Of a stretch of 64,000 bases of DNA, positions 26,576 to 34,415 are shown in pieces. The stretch is from contig NZ_BMDJ01000008.1 of assembly GCF_014635725.1 (NCBI RefSeq), positions 62,001 through 126,000 on the forward strand, given 5' to 3'. Below the pieces are notes generated by a model. It had not been told where the DNA came from, did no database searches, and worked only from the letters and a program-made list of their open reading frames with translations. Position 1 is the first letter of the stretch. Every line of letters starts with the position of its first letter. Source of the stretch: Pedobacter mendelii. Lineage in GTDB: Bacteria > Bacteroidota > Bacteroidia > Sphingobacteriales > Sphingobacteriaceae. Position numbers and translations under genes: made by a program.

Positions 26576-26589
26576 AATCTACACAATCA

Positions 26590-27960
26590 ATGAAATATAC
26601 ATTCCGAATCCTTCTCGTTATTTTAATCACCTCAGGCTATCAATGCAGCACTGAAGCACAAACATTTGAACAAATTCAATCTGCGCCTGCCATAAAAAAG
26701 GGTTTATCAGATGATGCATTGCTTGATGTGGTGCAAAAACAAACTTTTCAATACTTTTGGGATGGTGCCGAACCAAATTCTGGTGCTGGTCGCGAACGCT
26801 ACCATGCCGATAATATTTATCCAGAAAACGATAAAAGTACTGTTGCCACCGGAGCTACTGGTTTTGGATTGATGGCAATATTGAGTGGAATTGACAGAGG
26901 TTATGTAACTAAACAACAAGGTTTGGATCGTCTGAATAAAATCTTAAGCTTCCTTGAAAAAGCAGACCGTTTTCATGGCGCATGGCCACATTGGATACAT
27001 GGCGAAACCGGTAAAGTTAGGCCTTTTGGCAAGAAGGATAACGGTGGCGATTTAGTTGAAACTTCTTTCGTTGCGCAAGCGCTAATTTGCATTAAAGAAT
27101 ATTATAAAAACGGAACCGAAGCAGAAAAATCATTATCAAATAAAGCCGATGAACTTTTTAAAGGAATTGATTTTAGCTGGTATAGAAATGGTGGTAAAAA
27201 TGTGCTTTATTGGCATTGGTCGCCAGACTATGCCTGGGAAATGAATTTCCCCGTAAAAGGATATAACGAATGCCTTATTATGTATGTTATGGCAGCATCT
27301 TCTCCTACTCATACCATCCCTGCAGAAGTTTACCATGAAGGATGGGCTAGAAATGGTGACATCAAAACCAATTTTAAAGTTTATGGCCATCCATTTACTT
27401 TAGATTATCAAGGGCAGAAAAATAGCGTCGGACCATTATTTTGGGCACATTACTCCTATCTAGGTTTAAACCCAAAAGGATTGAAAGACAGATATGCAGA
27501 CTATTGGGAAAATAATAAAAACCACACTTTAGCCATTCATGATTATTGCGTTGCAAACCCAAAAGGCTTTAAAGGTTACGGAACAAATAATTGGGGCTTA
27601 ACAGCAAGCTATTCAGTAAAAGGTTATGCAGCACACAATCCACAAGAAGATTTTGGTGTAATCTCTCCTACCGCAGCCATTTCTTCAATTCCTTACACAC
27701 CAAAAGAATCTATAAAAGTTATCAGGCATTTATATGAAGATTTAGGTGACAAAGTTTGGGGTAAATATGGTTTTTATGATGCTTTTTCTGAAACTGACAA
27801 TTGGTACCCTAAAAGATATTTAGGTATAGACCAGGGCCCAATGGTGGTTATGATTGAAAATTACAGATCTGGGTTGCTATGGAAATTATTTATGCAGAAT
27901 CAGGAAGTGAAAAACGGGTTAAAAAAATTAGGTTTTGAAAGCCCCGCATTAAATAAGTAA
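26590..27960 (+). CDS. GH144 endo-beta-1,2-glucanase, second copy
   Basis: A 456-aa paralogue of the preceding protein without the Ig-like domain. The N-terminus is a signal (ILLVILITSGYQC) whose lipobox is weak, so it may be periplasmic rather than surface-anchored. The DNGGDLVE block is intact (D150, D154, E157), with RFHGAWPHWIHGETGKV and AWEMNFPVKGYNECLIMYVMAA. It starts 14 bp after its neighbour. Two versions with different localisation would allow surface cutting followed by periplasmic trimming. Family assignment rests on motifs seen here; beta-1,2 specificity is inferred. Confidence 0.86.
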   Translation: MKYTFRILLVILITSGYQCSTEAQTFEQIQSAPAIKKGLSDDALLDVVQKQTFQYFWDGAEPNSGAGRERYHADNIYPENDKSTVATGATGFGLMAILSGIDRGYVTKQQGLDRLNKILSFLEKADRFHGAWPHWIHGETGKVRPFGKKDNGGDLVETSFVAQALICIKEYYKNGTEAEKSLSNKADELFKGIDFSWYRNGGKNVLYWHWSPDYAWEMNFPVKGYNECLIMYVMAASSPTHTIPAEVYHEGWARNGDIKTNFKVYGHPFTLDYQGQKNSVGPLFWAHYSYLGLNPKGLKDRYADYWENNKNHTLAIHDYCVANPKGFKGYGTNNWGLTASYSVKGYAAHNPQEDFGVISPTAAISSIPYTPKESIKVIRHLYEDLGDKVWGKYGFYDAFSETDNWYPKRYLGIDQGPMVVMIENYRSGLLWKLFMQNQEVKNGLKKLGFESPALNK

Positions 27961-27983
27961 ATAATACTTTTAAATTTAGGTTA

Positions 27984-28453
27984 GCCACAGTTTTAGATTA
28001 ACATATAAAACGATTAATATATCCTTTTCAAATATAAATTGAAATGACTAAAATCTATAACCAAGATGATTACTCTCTTCAAGATGAAACCTATCAGATA
28101 ATTGGAATTGCAATGGAGGTGCACAGAATACTTGGAAAAGGATTATTAGAAGTCGTGTATAAAGATGCTGTTGAATATGAATTGATTACAAGGGGAATAC
28201 ACTATAAAGAGAAAAATAGTATGCAATCAATTATAAAGGAACAATTTTACCACATCGATTTTATGCTGATTTTTTAATCTATGATGAGATTATTGTTGAG
28301 ATAAAATAAAAGGAAGGAATAATTGAGAAACACTATGCACAGGTGATTAATTATTTAGGTATAGCAAATTTAGAAATGGGATTGATCATTAATTCAACGA
28401 GAAATCTTTACAATACAAGAGAATTATAAATAAATAATCTGTTAATCTGTGGC
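27984..28453. repeat. Inverted flanks around the broken GxxExxY gene
   Basis: On the left, GCCACAG (27984-27990) and ATTAAC (27997-28002) are separated by six bases. On the right, GTTAATCTGTGGC (28441-28453) is the contiguous reverse complement of these two blocks. They bracket the pseudogene exactly and suggest that it entered as one unit. Confidence 0.55.
28044..28429 (+). pseudogene. GxxExxY-family gene, frameshifted and with an internal stop
   Basis: The first 73 codons match the N-terminus of GxxExxY proteins (IGIAMEVHRILGKGLLEVVYKDAVEYEL). The frame then ends at TAA 28275-28277. From 28265 a frame shifted by one base continues the family sequence (ADFLIYDEIIVEIK, then KEGIIEKHYAQVINYLGIANLEMGLIIN), but it is broken again by a TAA after EIK, where intact members usually have alanine. 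It ends at 28427-28429. The family's function is unknown. It interrupts the glucan locus between GH144 and the GH43-like gene and has inverted flanks. Confidence 0.85.
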
Positions 28454-28480
28454 AGAAAATTAAAGAATCTGAAGCAAATA

Positions 28481-30226
28481 ATGAAAAAAACCATACTTAC
28501 AATTTTCTTGTTCATCTCATCTCTGGCAGTTTTTGCTCAGAAACAAAAAACTTATTGTAATCCGATTAACATCGATTATGGTTATACTCCTTTCGAATCT
28601 TTTACCGAATGGGGTAAACATCGTGCAACTGCAGATCCGGTAATCGTAAACTACAAAGGAGATTTTTATCTTTTCAGCACCAACCAATGGGGTTACTGGC
28701 ACAGCCCCGATATGCTAAATTGGAAATTCGAAGAACGTAAATTTCTTCGCCCGTGGAACAAAACTAAAGATGAACTTTGTGCGCCTGCTGTCGGTATTCT
28801 TGGTGATACCATGGTTGTTTTCGGAAGTACCTACACCAAAAATTTCACTTTATGGATGAGTACGAATCCGAAAGCCAACGAATGGAAACCTTTAGTAGAT
28901 TCTTTAGAAATTGGAGGCTGGGATCCAGCTTTTTTTACTGATGATGATGGACGATTTTACATGTACAACGGCAGTAGCAACAACTACCCTGTATATGGTG
29001 TAGAGTTAGATAGAAAAACTTTTAAGCCCAAAGGTACCAGAATGCCAATGTATATTTTAGAATCATGGCGTTACGGTTGGCAACGTTTCGGCGAAAATAT
29101 GGATAATACCTTTCTCGATCCTTTTATTGAGGGCGCCTGGATGACAAAGCACAATGGAAAATATTACTTTCAATATGGTGCTCCAGGAACAGAATTTAGC
29201 GGCTATGCCGATGGTGTTGTAGTAGGTAGCAAACCACTTTTTTACGATACTCAATTTACTCCACAATCCGATCCATTAAGCTTCAAAGCTGGAGGATTTT
29301 CCAGGGGTGCAGGTCATGGTGCAACATTTGAAGATAACAGCAAAAATTATTGGCATGTTTCTACAAGTATCATTTGTGTAAAAAATACCTGGGAAAGACG
29401 AATAGGAATCTGGCCGACAGGTTTTGATAAAGACGATGTAATGTGGACAAACACTGCATTTGGCGACTATCCTTTGTATTTACCAGCTGAACGAAAAGAA
29501 GGTGGTCCTGCTGGTCCGGGTTGGATGTTGATTAACTATAAAAAACCGGTAACGGTGTCATCAACACTTGGTTCTTTTAATGCAAATAACGCGGTCGATG
29601 AAAGTATAAAAACTTATTGGAGTGCGAAAACTTCTAACGGTAACGAATGGATTCAAACTGATTTGGGAAGCCTTGCTACCGTAAACGCAATCCAAATAAA
29701 TTATGCCGACCAAGACGCAGAATTTTTAGGGAAGCAAACTAATATTTACCATCAGTATAAAATTTTATCCTCAACAGATGGAAAAAAATGGACAACCCTT
29801 GTAGATAAAAGCAAAAATAAAACTGATGTTCCGCATGATTACATTGAGTTGGAAAAACCTGTAAAAACAAGGTTCATCAAAATGGTTAACATCCACATGC
29901 CAACAGGCAAGTTTGCCATTAGCGGTTTACGGGTTTTTGGTAATGGCAACGGAGCAAAACCAGATTCGGTTAAAAATTTAATTGTTTTAAGAACAGAAAA
30001 AGATAAACGTAGCGCTTACATTAAATGGCAGCCGGTTGATAATGCCTTTGCTTATAATTTATACTATGGCACAGCTCCTGATAAACTTTACAATTGCATA
30101 ATGATTCATGATTTAAACGAATATTGGTTTAAAGCTATGGATTTAAAGAAAACATATTACTTCTCTATTGAAGCCATAAATGAGAATGGTATCTCTAAAA
30201 AAACTGCTATTAAAACAGTTGAATAA
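28481..30226 (+). CDS. GH43-like glycoside hydrolase with F5/8-type (discoidin) and Fn3-like domains
   Basis: A 581-aa secreted protein (signal to about FAQ20). The five-bladed propeller region (about 25-345) has candidates for the GH43 catalytic trio: D52 (ATADPVIV), D148 (GGWDPAFF) and E218 (IEGAWMTK). It is followed by a discoidin-like domain (about 355-475: AVDESIKTYWSAKTSNGNEWIQTDLG) and a C-terminal Fn3-like domain (about 485-580). GH43 enzymes normally act on arabinose, xylose or galactose linkages, so this one is unexpected in a beta-1,2-glucan locus. It may act on a decorated or different glycan. Activity cannot be predicted. Confidence 0.82.
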   Translation: MKKTILTIFLFISSLAVFAQKQKTYCNPINIDYGYTPFESFTEWGKHRATADPVIVNYKGDFYLFSTNQWGYWHSPDMLNWKFEERKFLRPWNKTKDELCAPAVGILGDTMVVFGSTYTKNFTLWMSTNPKANEWKPLVDSLEIGGWDPAFFTDDDGRFYMYNGSSNNYPVYGVELDRKTFKPKGTRMPMYILESWRYGWQRFGENMDNTFLDPFIEGAWMTKHNGKYYFQYGAPGTEFSGYADGVVVGSKPLFYDTQFTPQSDPLSFKAGGFSRGAGHGATFEDNSKNYWHVSTSIICVKNTWERRIGIWPTGFDKDDVMWTNTAFGDYPLYLPAERKEGGPAGPGWMLINYKKPVTVSSTLGSFNANNAVDESIKTYWSAKTSNGNEWIQTDLGSLATVNAIQINYADQDAEFLGKQTNIYHQYKILSSTDGKKWTTLVDKSKNKTDVPHDYIELEKPVKTRFIKMVNIHMPTGKFAISGLRVFGNGNGAKPDSVKNLIVLRTEKDKRSAYIKWQPVDNAFAYNLYYGTAPDKLYNCIMIHDLNEYWFKAMDLKKTYYFSIEAINENGISKKTAIKTVE

Positions 30227-30256
30227 TTATTAAAAGAATAAAACACACAGAATATA

Positions 30257-32554
30257 ATGAGAAAAGCGAACATCCTATTTAGTATCATGCTTATGCTGGC
30301 GATTAATGCATCAGCTCAAACCAAGAAGCCAATTCCCGCTGAAGAAGCAAAAATGAATACCTTCATCAACAATCTAATGTCGAAGATGACGGTTGATGAA
30401 AAAATTGGTCAGCTGAATTTACCTAGCTCTGGCGATATCACAACCGGACAAGCAAACAGCAGCGATATTGGAAAAAAAATAAGAAACGGTGAAGTTGGTG
30501 GACTTTTTAATATAAAAGGTGTAGAAAAAATAGCTGCAGTACAAAAGGTAGCTGTTGAAGAAAGTAGAATGAAAATCCCTTTACTTTTTGGAATGGATGT
30601 AATTCATGGTTACAATACTGTTTTTCCTATTCCTTTAGGTATGAGTGCCACCTGGGATATGTATGCGGTAGAAAAATCTGCAAGAATTGCAGCGATTGAA
30701 GCAAGTGCAAGTGGAATCAACTGGACATTTTCTCCTATGGTTGATATCTCTCGTGACCCACGTTGGGGCCGTATTTCTGAAGGAAACGGTGAAGATGCAT
30801 TTTTGGGTTCTGCAATTGCAAAAGCAATGGTAAAAGGCTATCAAGGCGATTTAAAATCAAATAATCAGATTTTAGCTTGTGTAAAACATTACGCTTTATA
30901 TGGAGCTGCAGAAGGTGGTCGTGATTATAACACGACAGATATGAGCAAAGTGAGGATGTACAATGAGTACTTACCGCCTTACAAAGCAGCTGTAGAAGCT
31001 GGTGCAGCAAGCATCATGGCATCTTTCAATGAAGTTGATGGTATACCTGCAACCGGAAGCAAATGGCTTATGACAGAGGTTTTGCGTAATCAATGGGGTT
31101 TTAAAGGTTTCGTAGTAACAGATTATACCGGAATTCCTGAAATGATTGCACACGGCATGGGCGATTTACAAACAGTTTCGGCTTTGGCTTTAAATGCTGG
31201 TGTAGATATGGACATGGTTGGCGAAGGATTTTTGGGAACATTGAAAAAATCATTAGCTGAGAAAAAAGTTAGCATTGAACAAATTAACAGAGCATGTAGA
31301 TTAATTCTTCAAGCAAAATATAAATTAGGTTTATTTGAAAACCCATACAAATTTTGCGATGTAAAAAGAGCAGAAACTGAAGTTTTCACACCTCAAAACC
31401 GCCAGGCCTCAAGAGAAATTGCTGCAGAAAGCTTTGTGCTATTGAAAAATGAGAATAACCTTTTGCCATTAAAAAAATCAGGAACAATTGGCTTAATTGG
31501 CCCTTTGGTAGATAATACGGCAAATATGTATGGCACCTGGAGTGTTGCTGCGTTATTTGATAAATCGGTTACCGTATTACAAGGAATGAAAAATGCCTTG
31601 GGTGAAAATGCAAAAATATTGACCGCCCGAGGTTCAAATTTCCTGGCAGATTCTACTATGGAAAATCGCTATGTAAATATTCACAATAAAACATACATCC
31701 GCGATTCAAGGACAGAAGATGAACTGATTAAAGAAGCAGTAAATGTTGCCAAAAAATCGGATGTTGTGGTTGCTGTAGTGGGTGAAGGTTCGGAATTTAC
31801 AGGCGAAAGCAGTAGCGTAACGGATATTCAAATGCCTGAAACGCAAAAGAAATTAATTAAAGAATTAATGAAAACTGGTAAGCCTGTGGTATTGGTTCTG
31901 TTTACCGGTCGCCCATTAGCCTTAAACTGGGAAAACGAAAATGTACCGGCAATTTTAAATGTTTGGTTCCCTGGAAGTGAAGCTGGAAATGCCATCGCCG
32001 ATGTACTTTTTGGAGATGTAAATCCATCTGGAAAATTGAGTGCAACTTTTCCTCAAAATGTTGGTCAGGTTCCTATCTATTACGCACACAAAAATACTGG
32101 TCGCCCTTTAGCAGAAGGTAAATGGTTTGAGAAGTTTCGTTCCAATTATTTAGATGTAAGCAATGAACCACTTTACCCATTTGGTTATGGTTTAAGCTAT
32201 ACAACATTTGGTTATGGAGATATCAAGTTAAGCTCAAATACACTAACAAAGGGCAAAAGTATTACAGCAACTATTGCGGTTACTAATAATGGCAAAGTTG
32301 ATGGCAAAGAAGTTGTACAACTTTATATAAGAGATTTGGTTGGAAGCATTACTCGCCCGGTAAAAGAATTAAAAGGTTTTCAAAAGATATATTTTAAAGC
32401 CGGAGAAACTAAAAATGTAACTTTTTCTATCTCAGAACAAGATTTAAAGTTCTACAATTCAGATTTAAAATTTATTGCTGAGCCTGGAGATTTTAAAGTA
32501 TTTATCGGTTCTAATTCGAGGGATGTAAAAGAAGCATCATTCTCCTTAAAATAA
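30257..32554 (+). CDS. bglX: GH3 beta-glucosidase (BglX-like)
   Basis: A 765-aa periplasmic glycosidase with signal ending at NASAQ. The TIM-barrel domain has K210-H211 (VKHYALYG) and nucleophile D289 (FVVTDYTG). The alpha/beta sandwich (about 390-620) carries the likely acid/base glutamate around GEGSEFTGESSS. A C-terminal Fn3-like domain follows (about 680-760). GH3 enzymes release glucose from the non-reducing end of gluco-oligosaccharides. In this locus the likely substrates are sophorose and longer beta-1,2-oligomers produced by the two GH144 proteins. It starts 30 bp after the GH43-like gene. Confidence 0.93.
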   Translation: MRKANILFSIMLMLAINASAQTKKPIPAEEAKMNTFINNLMSKMTVDEKIGQLNLPSSGDITTGQANSSDIGKKIRNGEVGGLFNIKGVEKIAAVQKVAVEESRMKIPLLFGMDVIHGYNTVFPIPLGMSATWDMYAVEKSARIAAIEASASGINWTFSPMVDISRDPRWGRISEGNGEDAFLGSAIAKAMVKGYQGDLKSNNQILACVKHYALYGAAEGGRDYNTTDMSKVRMYNEYLPPYKAAVEAGAASIMASFNEVDGIPATGSKWLMTEVLRNQWGFKGFVVTDYTGIPEMIAHGMGDLQTVSALALNAGVDMDMVGEGFLGTLKKSLAEKKVSIEQINRACRLILQAKYKLGLFENPYKFCDVKRAETEVFTPQNRQASREIAAESFVLLKNENNLLPLKKSGTIGLIGPLVDNTANMYGTWSVAALFDKSVTVLQGMKNALGENAKILTARGSNFLADSTMENRYVNIHNKTYIRDSRTEDELIKEAVNVAKKSDVVVAVVGEGSEFTGESSSVTDIQMPETQKKLIKELMKTGKPVVLVLFTGRPLALNWENENVPAILNVWFPGSEAGNAIADVLFGDVNPSGKLSATFPQNVGQVPIYYAHKNTGRPLAEGKWFEKFRSNYLDVSNEPLYPFGYGLSYTTFGYGDIKLSSNTLTKGKSITATIAVTNNGKVDGKEVVQLYIRDLVGSITRPVKELKGFQKIYFKAGETKNVTFSISEQDLKFYNSDLKFIAEPGDFKVFIGSNSRDVKEASFSLK

Positions 32555-32571
32555 AATTATATTGGTTGGTT

Positions 32572-32604
32572 AAACCCCAGTCTATTGCATAATAGCTGGG
32601 GTTT
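32572..32604 (+). terminator. Terminator after bglX
   Basis: AAACCCCAG (32572-32580) pairs with CTGGGGTTT (32596-32604), with an inner CTATT/AATAG stem closed by GCAT, followed by a T run. It separates bglX from the hydrolase gene, which has its own TAATTTTG box at 32607-32614. Confidence 0.85.
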
Positions 32605-32618
32605 TTTAATTTTGTTAA

Positions 32619-33401
32619 ATGAAGAAAATATTTCTAACCATCTTCTTGATGACTTTTATAATCGTTTTAAAAGCACAAGATTTTAATCAATATGCTTCTG
32701 GAAATTATATTAAAGGCAAAGATTCCATCTACTATCGCATACTTTTCCCAGATAATTTCAATCCATCACAAAAATATCCGGTAGTGTTTTTCTTACATGG
32801 TAGTGGTGAACGTGGTAGCAATAATGAAAGTCAATTGGTTCATGGAGGCAAATTGTTCTTGAAGGATGACGTGAGAAAGAAGTTTCCGGCGATAATAATT
32901 TTTCCACAATGCCCAGCGAACGATTATTGGGCAAATGTAAATATTATACCCAAAAACCAAGGAAAGCGAAGTTTTAGTTTTATCGAAGGCGGCAAACCTA
33001 CCAAAGCAATGCATGCTTTAAAAAACATGGTTAAAGATTTTCTAAAAAAACCCTTCGTAAATAAAGAGCAAATATATGTTGGTGGCTTATCGATGGGTGG
33101 AATGGGGACTTTTGAGTTGCTAAGAAGGCAGAGAAAAACTTTTGCCGCAGCAATTACCATTTGCGGAGGTGATAATACAAACAACATTGAGAAGTATAAA
33201 AAAATACCGCTTTGGATTTTTCACGGAGGTAAGGATGATGTTGTAGATCCTGCATTTTCAATTGCAATATCAGAACGATTAAAAACGGTAGGTGATGAAG
33301 TTAAATTTACGCTTTACCCAAATGCAAACCATAACAGCTGGGATAGTGCTTTTGCTGAACCAGATTTGCTACCTTGGTTATTTGGACACAAGAAAAATTA
33401 G
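32619..33401 (+). CDS. Secreted alpha/beta hydrolase (esterase-type)
   Basis: A 260-aa protein with a signal peptide (about 1-20) and a single alpha/beta-hydrolase domain. Nucleophile S158 is in GGLSMGGMG, the likely acid is D206 (FHGGKDDVV) and the base H238 (NANHNSWD). HGSGERGS probably forms the oxyanion loop. It resembles the polyhydroxybutyrate-depolymerase/carbohydrate-esterase group often found at the end of polysaccharide loci, so removal of acyl decorations from the glucan is a reasonable guess. A TAATTTTG box only 4 bp before the ATG implies a nearly leaderless transcript if used. Confidence 0.83.
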   Translation: MKKIFLTIFLMTFIIVLKAQDFNQYASGNYIKGKDSIYYRILFPDNFNPSQKYPVVFFLHGSGERGSNNESQLVHGGKLFLKDDVRKKFPAIIIFPQCPANDYWANVNIIPKNQGKRSFSFIEGGKPTKAMHALKNMVKDFLKKPFVNKEQIYVGGLSMGGMGTFELLRRQRKTFAAAITICGGDNTNNIEKYKKIPLWIFHGGKDDVVDPAFSIAISERLKTVGDEVKFTLYPNANHNSWDSAFAEPDLLPWLFGHKKN

Positions 33402-33457
33402 GTTTTTTGATAACTAATATCGGCGGCTGTAGAAATAAAATTTCTATTCTAAATAAA

Positions 33458-33488
33458 AAACCCTGAAAGTTAATGTCTTTCAGGGTTT
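33458..33488 (-). terminator. Terminator of the YebC-family gene
   Basis: A perfect 12-bp stem AAACCCTGAAAG/CTTTCAGGGTTT (33458-33469 with 33477-33488). On the minus strand a T run follows the stem. Confidence 0.85.
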
Positions 33489-33508
33489 CAAAAATTTATA
33501 AGATTAGC

Positions 33509-34237
33509 TTACTCTGCCATATTGTGGTAAACTGCCTGCACATCATCGTCTTCTTCCAGCTTATCAATTAATTTCAAAACATCTAAAGCCTGTTCTTCAG
33601 TAACCTCATGATGTGAAAGCGCAATACGCTCTAATTTAGAACTCTTTAACTCAATACCTTTTTCCTCTAAAGCCTTTTGTAAAGAACCAAAATTTTCGAA
33701 AGCACCTTGAGCTACCGCAACATCGTTTCCTTCTTCATCTGCTTCTACGTATAATTCTTCTAAACCTGCATCGATTAATTCAAATTCTAATTCCTCTAAA
33801 TCCAATCCTTCTGCAGGCAGAAAACGAAAAATAGATTTACGATTAAAAACGAAATCTAATGAACCTGTTTTACCTAAAGAACCATCAGTTTTATTAAAAT
33901 AACTACGAACATTCGCTACCGTACGGTTTGTATTATCTGTTGCTGTTTCAATTAAAACGGCGACACCATGAGGGGCATAACCTTCATAAACAATTTCTTC
34001 ATAACCAGCCATAGATTTATCAGAAGCACGTTTTATTGCAGCTTCAACTCTATCCTTAGGCATATTTACAGCTTTAGCATTTTGCATTGCTGTACGTAAA
34101 CGTGAGTTAGTTTCTGGATTAGGACCCGAATCTTTCACAGCCATCACAATATCTTTACCAATACGGGTAAATTGTACGGCCATTTTAGACCAACGTTTAA
34201 ATTTTCTTTCTTTTCTAAATTCGAATGCTCTTCCCAT
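33509..34237 (-). CDS. YebC/PmpR-family DNA-binding or translation factor
   Basis: A 242-aa protein of the YebC/PmpR family, recognised by MGRAFEFRKERKFKRWSKMA, ELTRAxxx-equivalent helices (GPNPETNSRLRTAMQNAKAVNMPKDRVEAAIKRA), YEGYAPHGVAVLIE and NRTVANVRSYFNKTDGSLG. Members are described as regulators, and some as factors that relieve stalling at proline-rich stretches. A TTG four codons upstream would lengthen it, but the ATG at 34237 gives the family's normal N-terminus. The leader contains a heptad array that ends in GATACTAAAA just before the ATG. Confidence 0.92.
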   Translation of the reverse strand: MGRAFEFRKERKFKRWSKMAVQFTRIGKDIVMAVKDSGPNPETNSRLRTAMQNAKAVNMPKDRVEAAIKRASDKSMAGYEEIVYEGYAPHGVAVLIETATDNTNRTVANVRSYFNKTDGSLGKTGSLDFVFNRKSIFRFLPAEGLDLEELEFELIDAGLEELYVEADEEGNDVAVAQGAFENFGSLQKALEEKGIELKSSKLERIALSHHEVTEEQALDVLKLIDKLEEDDDVQAVYHNMAE

Positions 34238-34240
34238 TTT

Positions 34241-34290
34241 TAGTATCAAGTAGTTAGTTTCGAGTGCTTAGTATTTAGTATTAGTATCAT
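34241..34290 (-). repeat. Heptad array in the leader of the YebC-family gene
   Basis: Read on the minus strand: TAAATAC, TAAGCAC, TCGAAAC, TAACTAC, TTGATAC and then TAAAA-ATG. This is the same skeleton and the same gene-proximal end as the array before the response regulator at 531. Confidence 0.7.
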
Positions 34291-34345
34291 GATTAAAACC
34301 TATACACACACCTTTCAACCAATTTTTTTATATTTTTAATTTGTT

Positions 34346-34415
34346 CTTTCAGCTTTAGTCTTTTAGCTCTAGCCTTTATTCTTTTAGCTTTAGCCTTTCA
34401 GCTTTAATCTTTTAG
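34346..34415 (-). repeat. Ten 7-bp units of the form CTTTNNN overlapping a stop codon
   Basis: On the plus strand: CTTTCAG, CTTTAGT, CTTTTAG, CTCTAGC, CTTTATT, CTTTTAG, CTTTAGC, CTTTCAG, CTTTAAT, CTTTTAG, in perfect register. The last unit contains the stop codon of the dehydrogenase gene (34412-34414), so the array starts inside the end of that gene. Confidence 0.9.

Noticed and set aside
30635..31153. Overlapping minus-strand open frames within bglX and other long genes
   Set aside because: They are shadows of strongly coding plus-strand genes with clear motifs; no promoter or family match supports them.
34238..34249. TTG start for the YebC-family gene
   Set aside because: The family begins with MGRAFEFRK, and the extension is translated heptad repeat.
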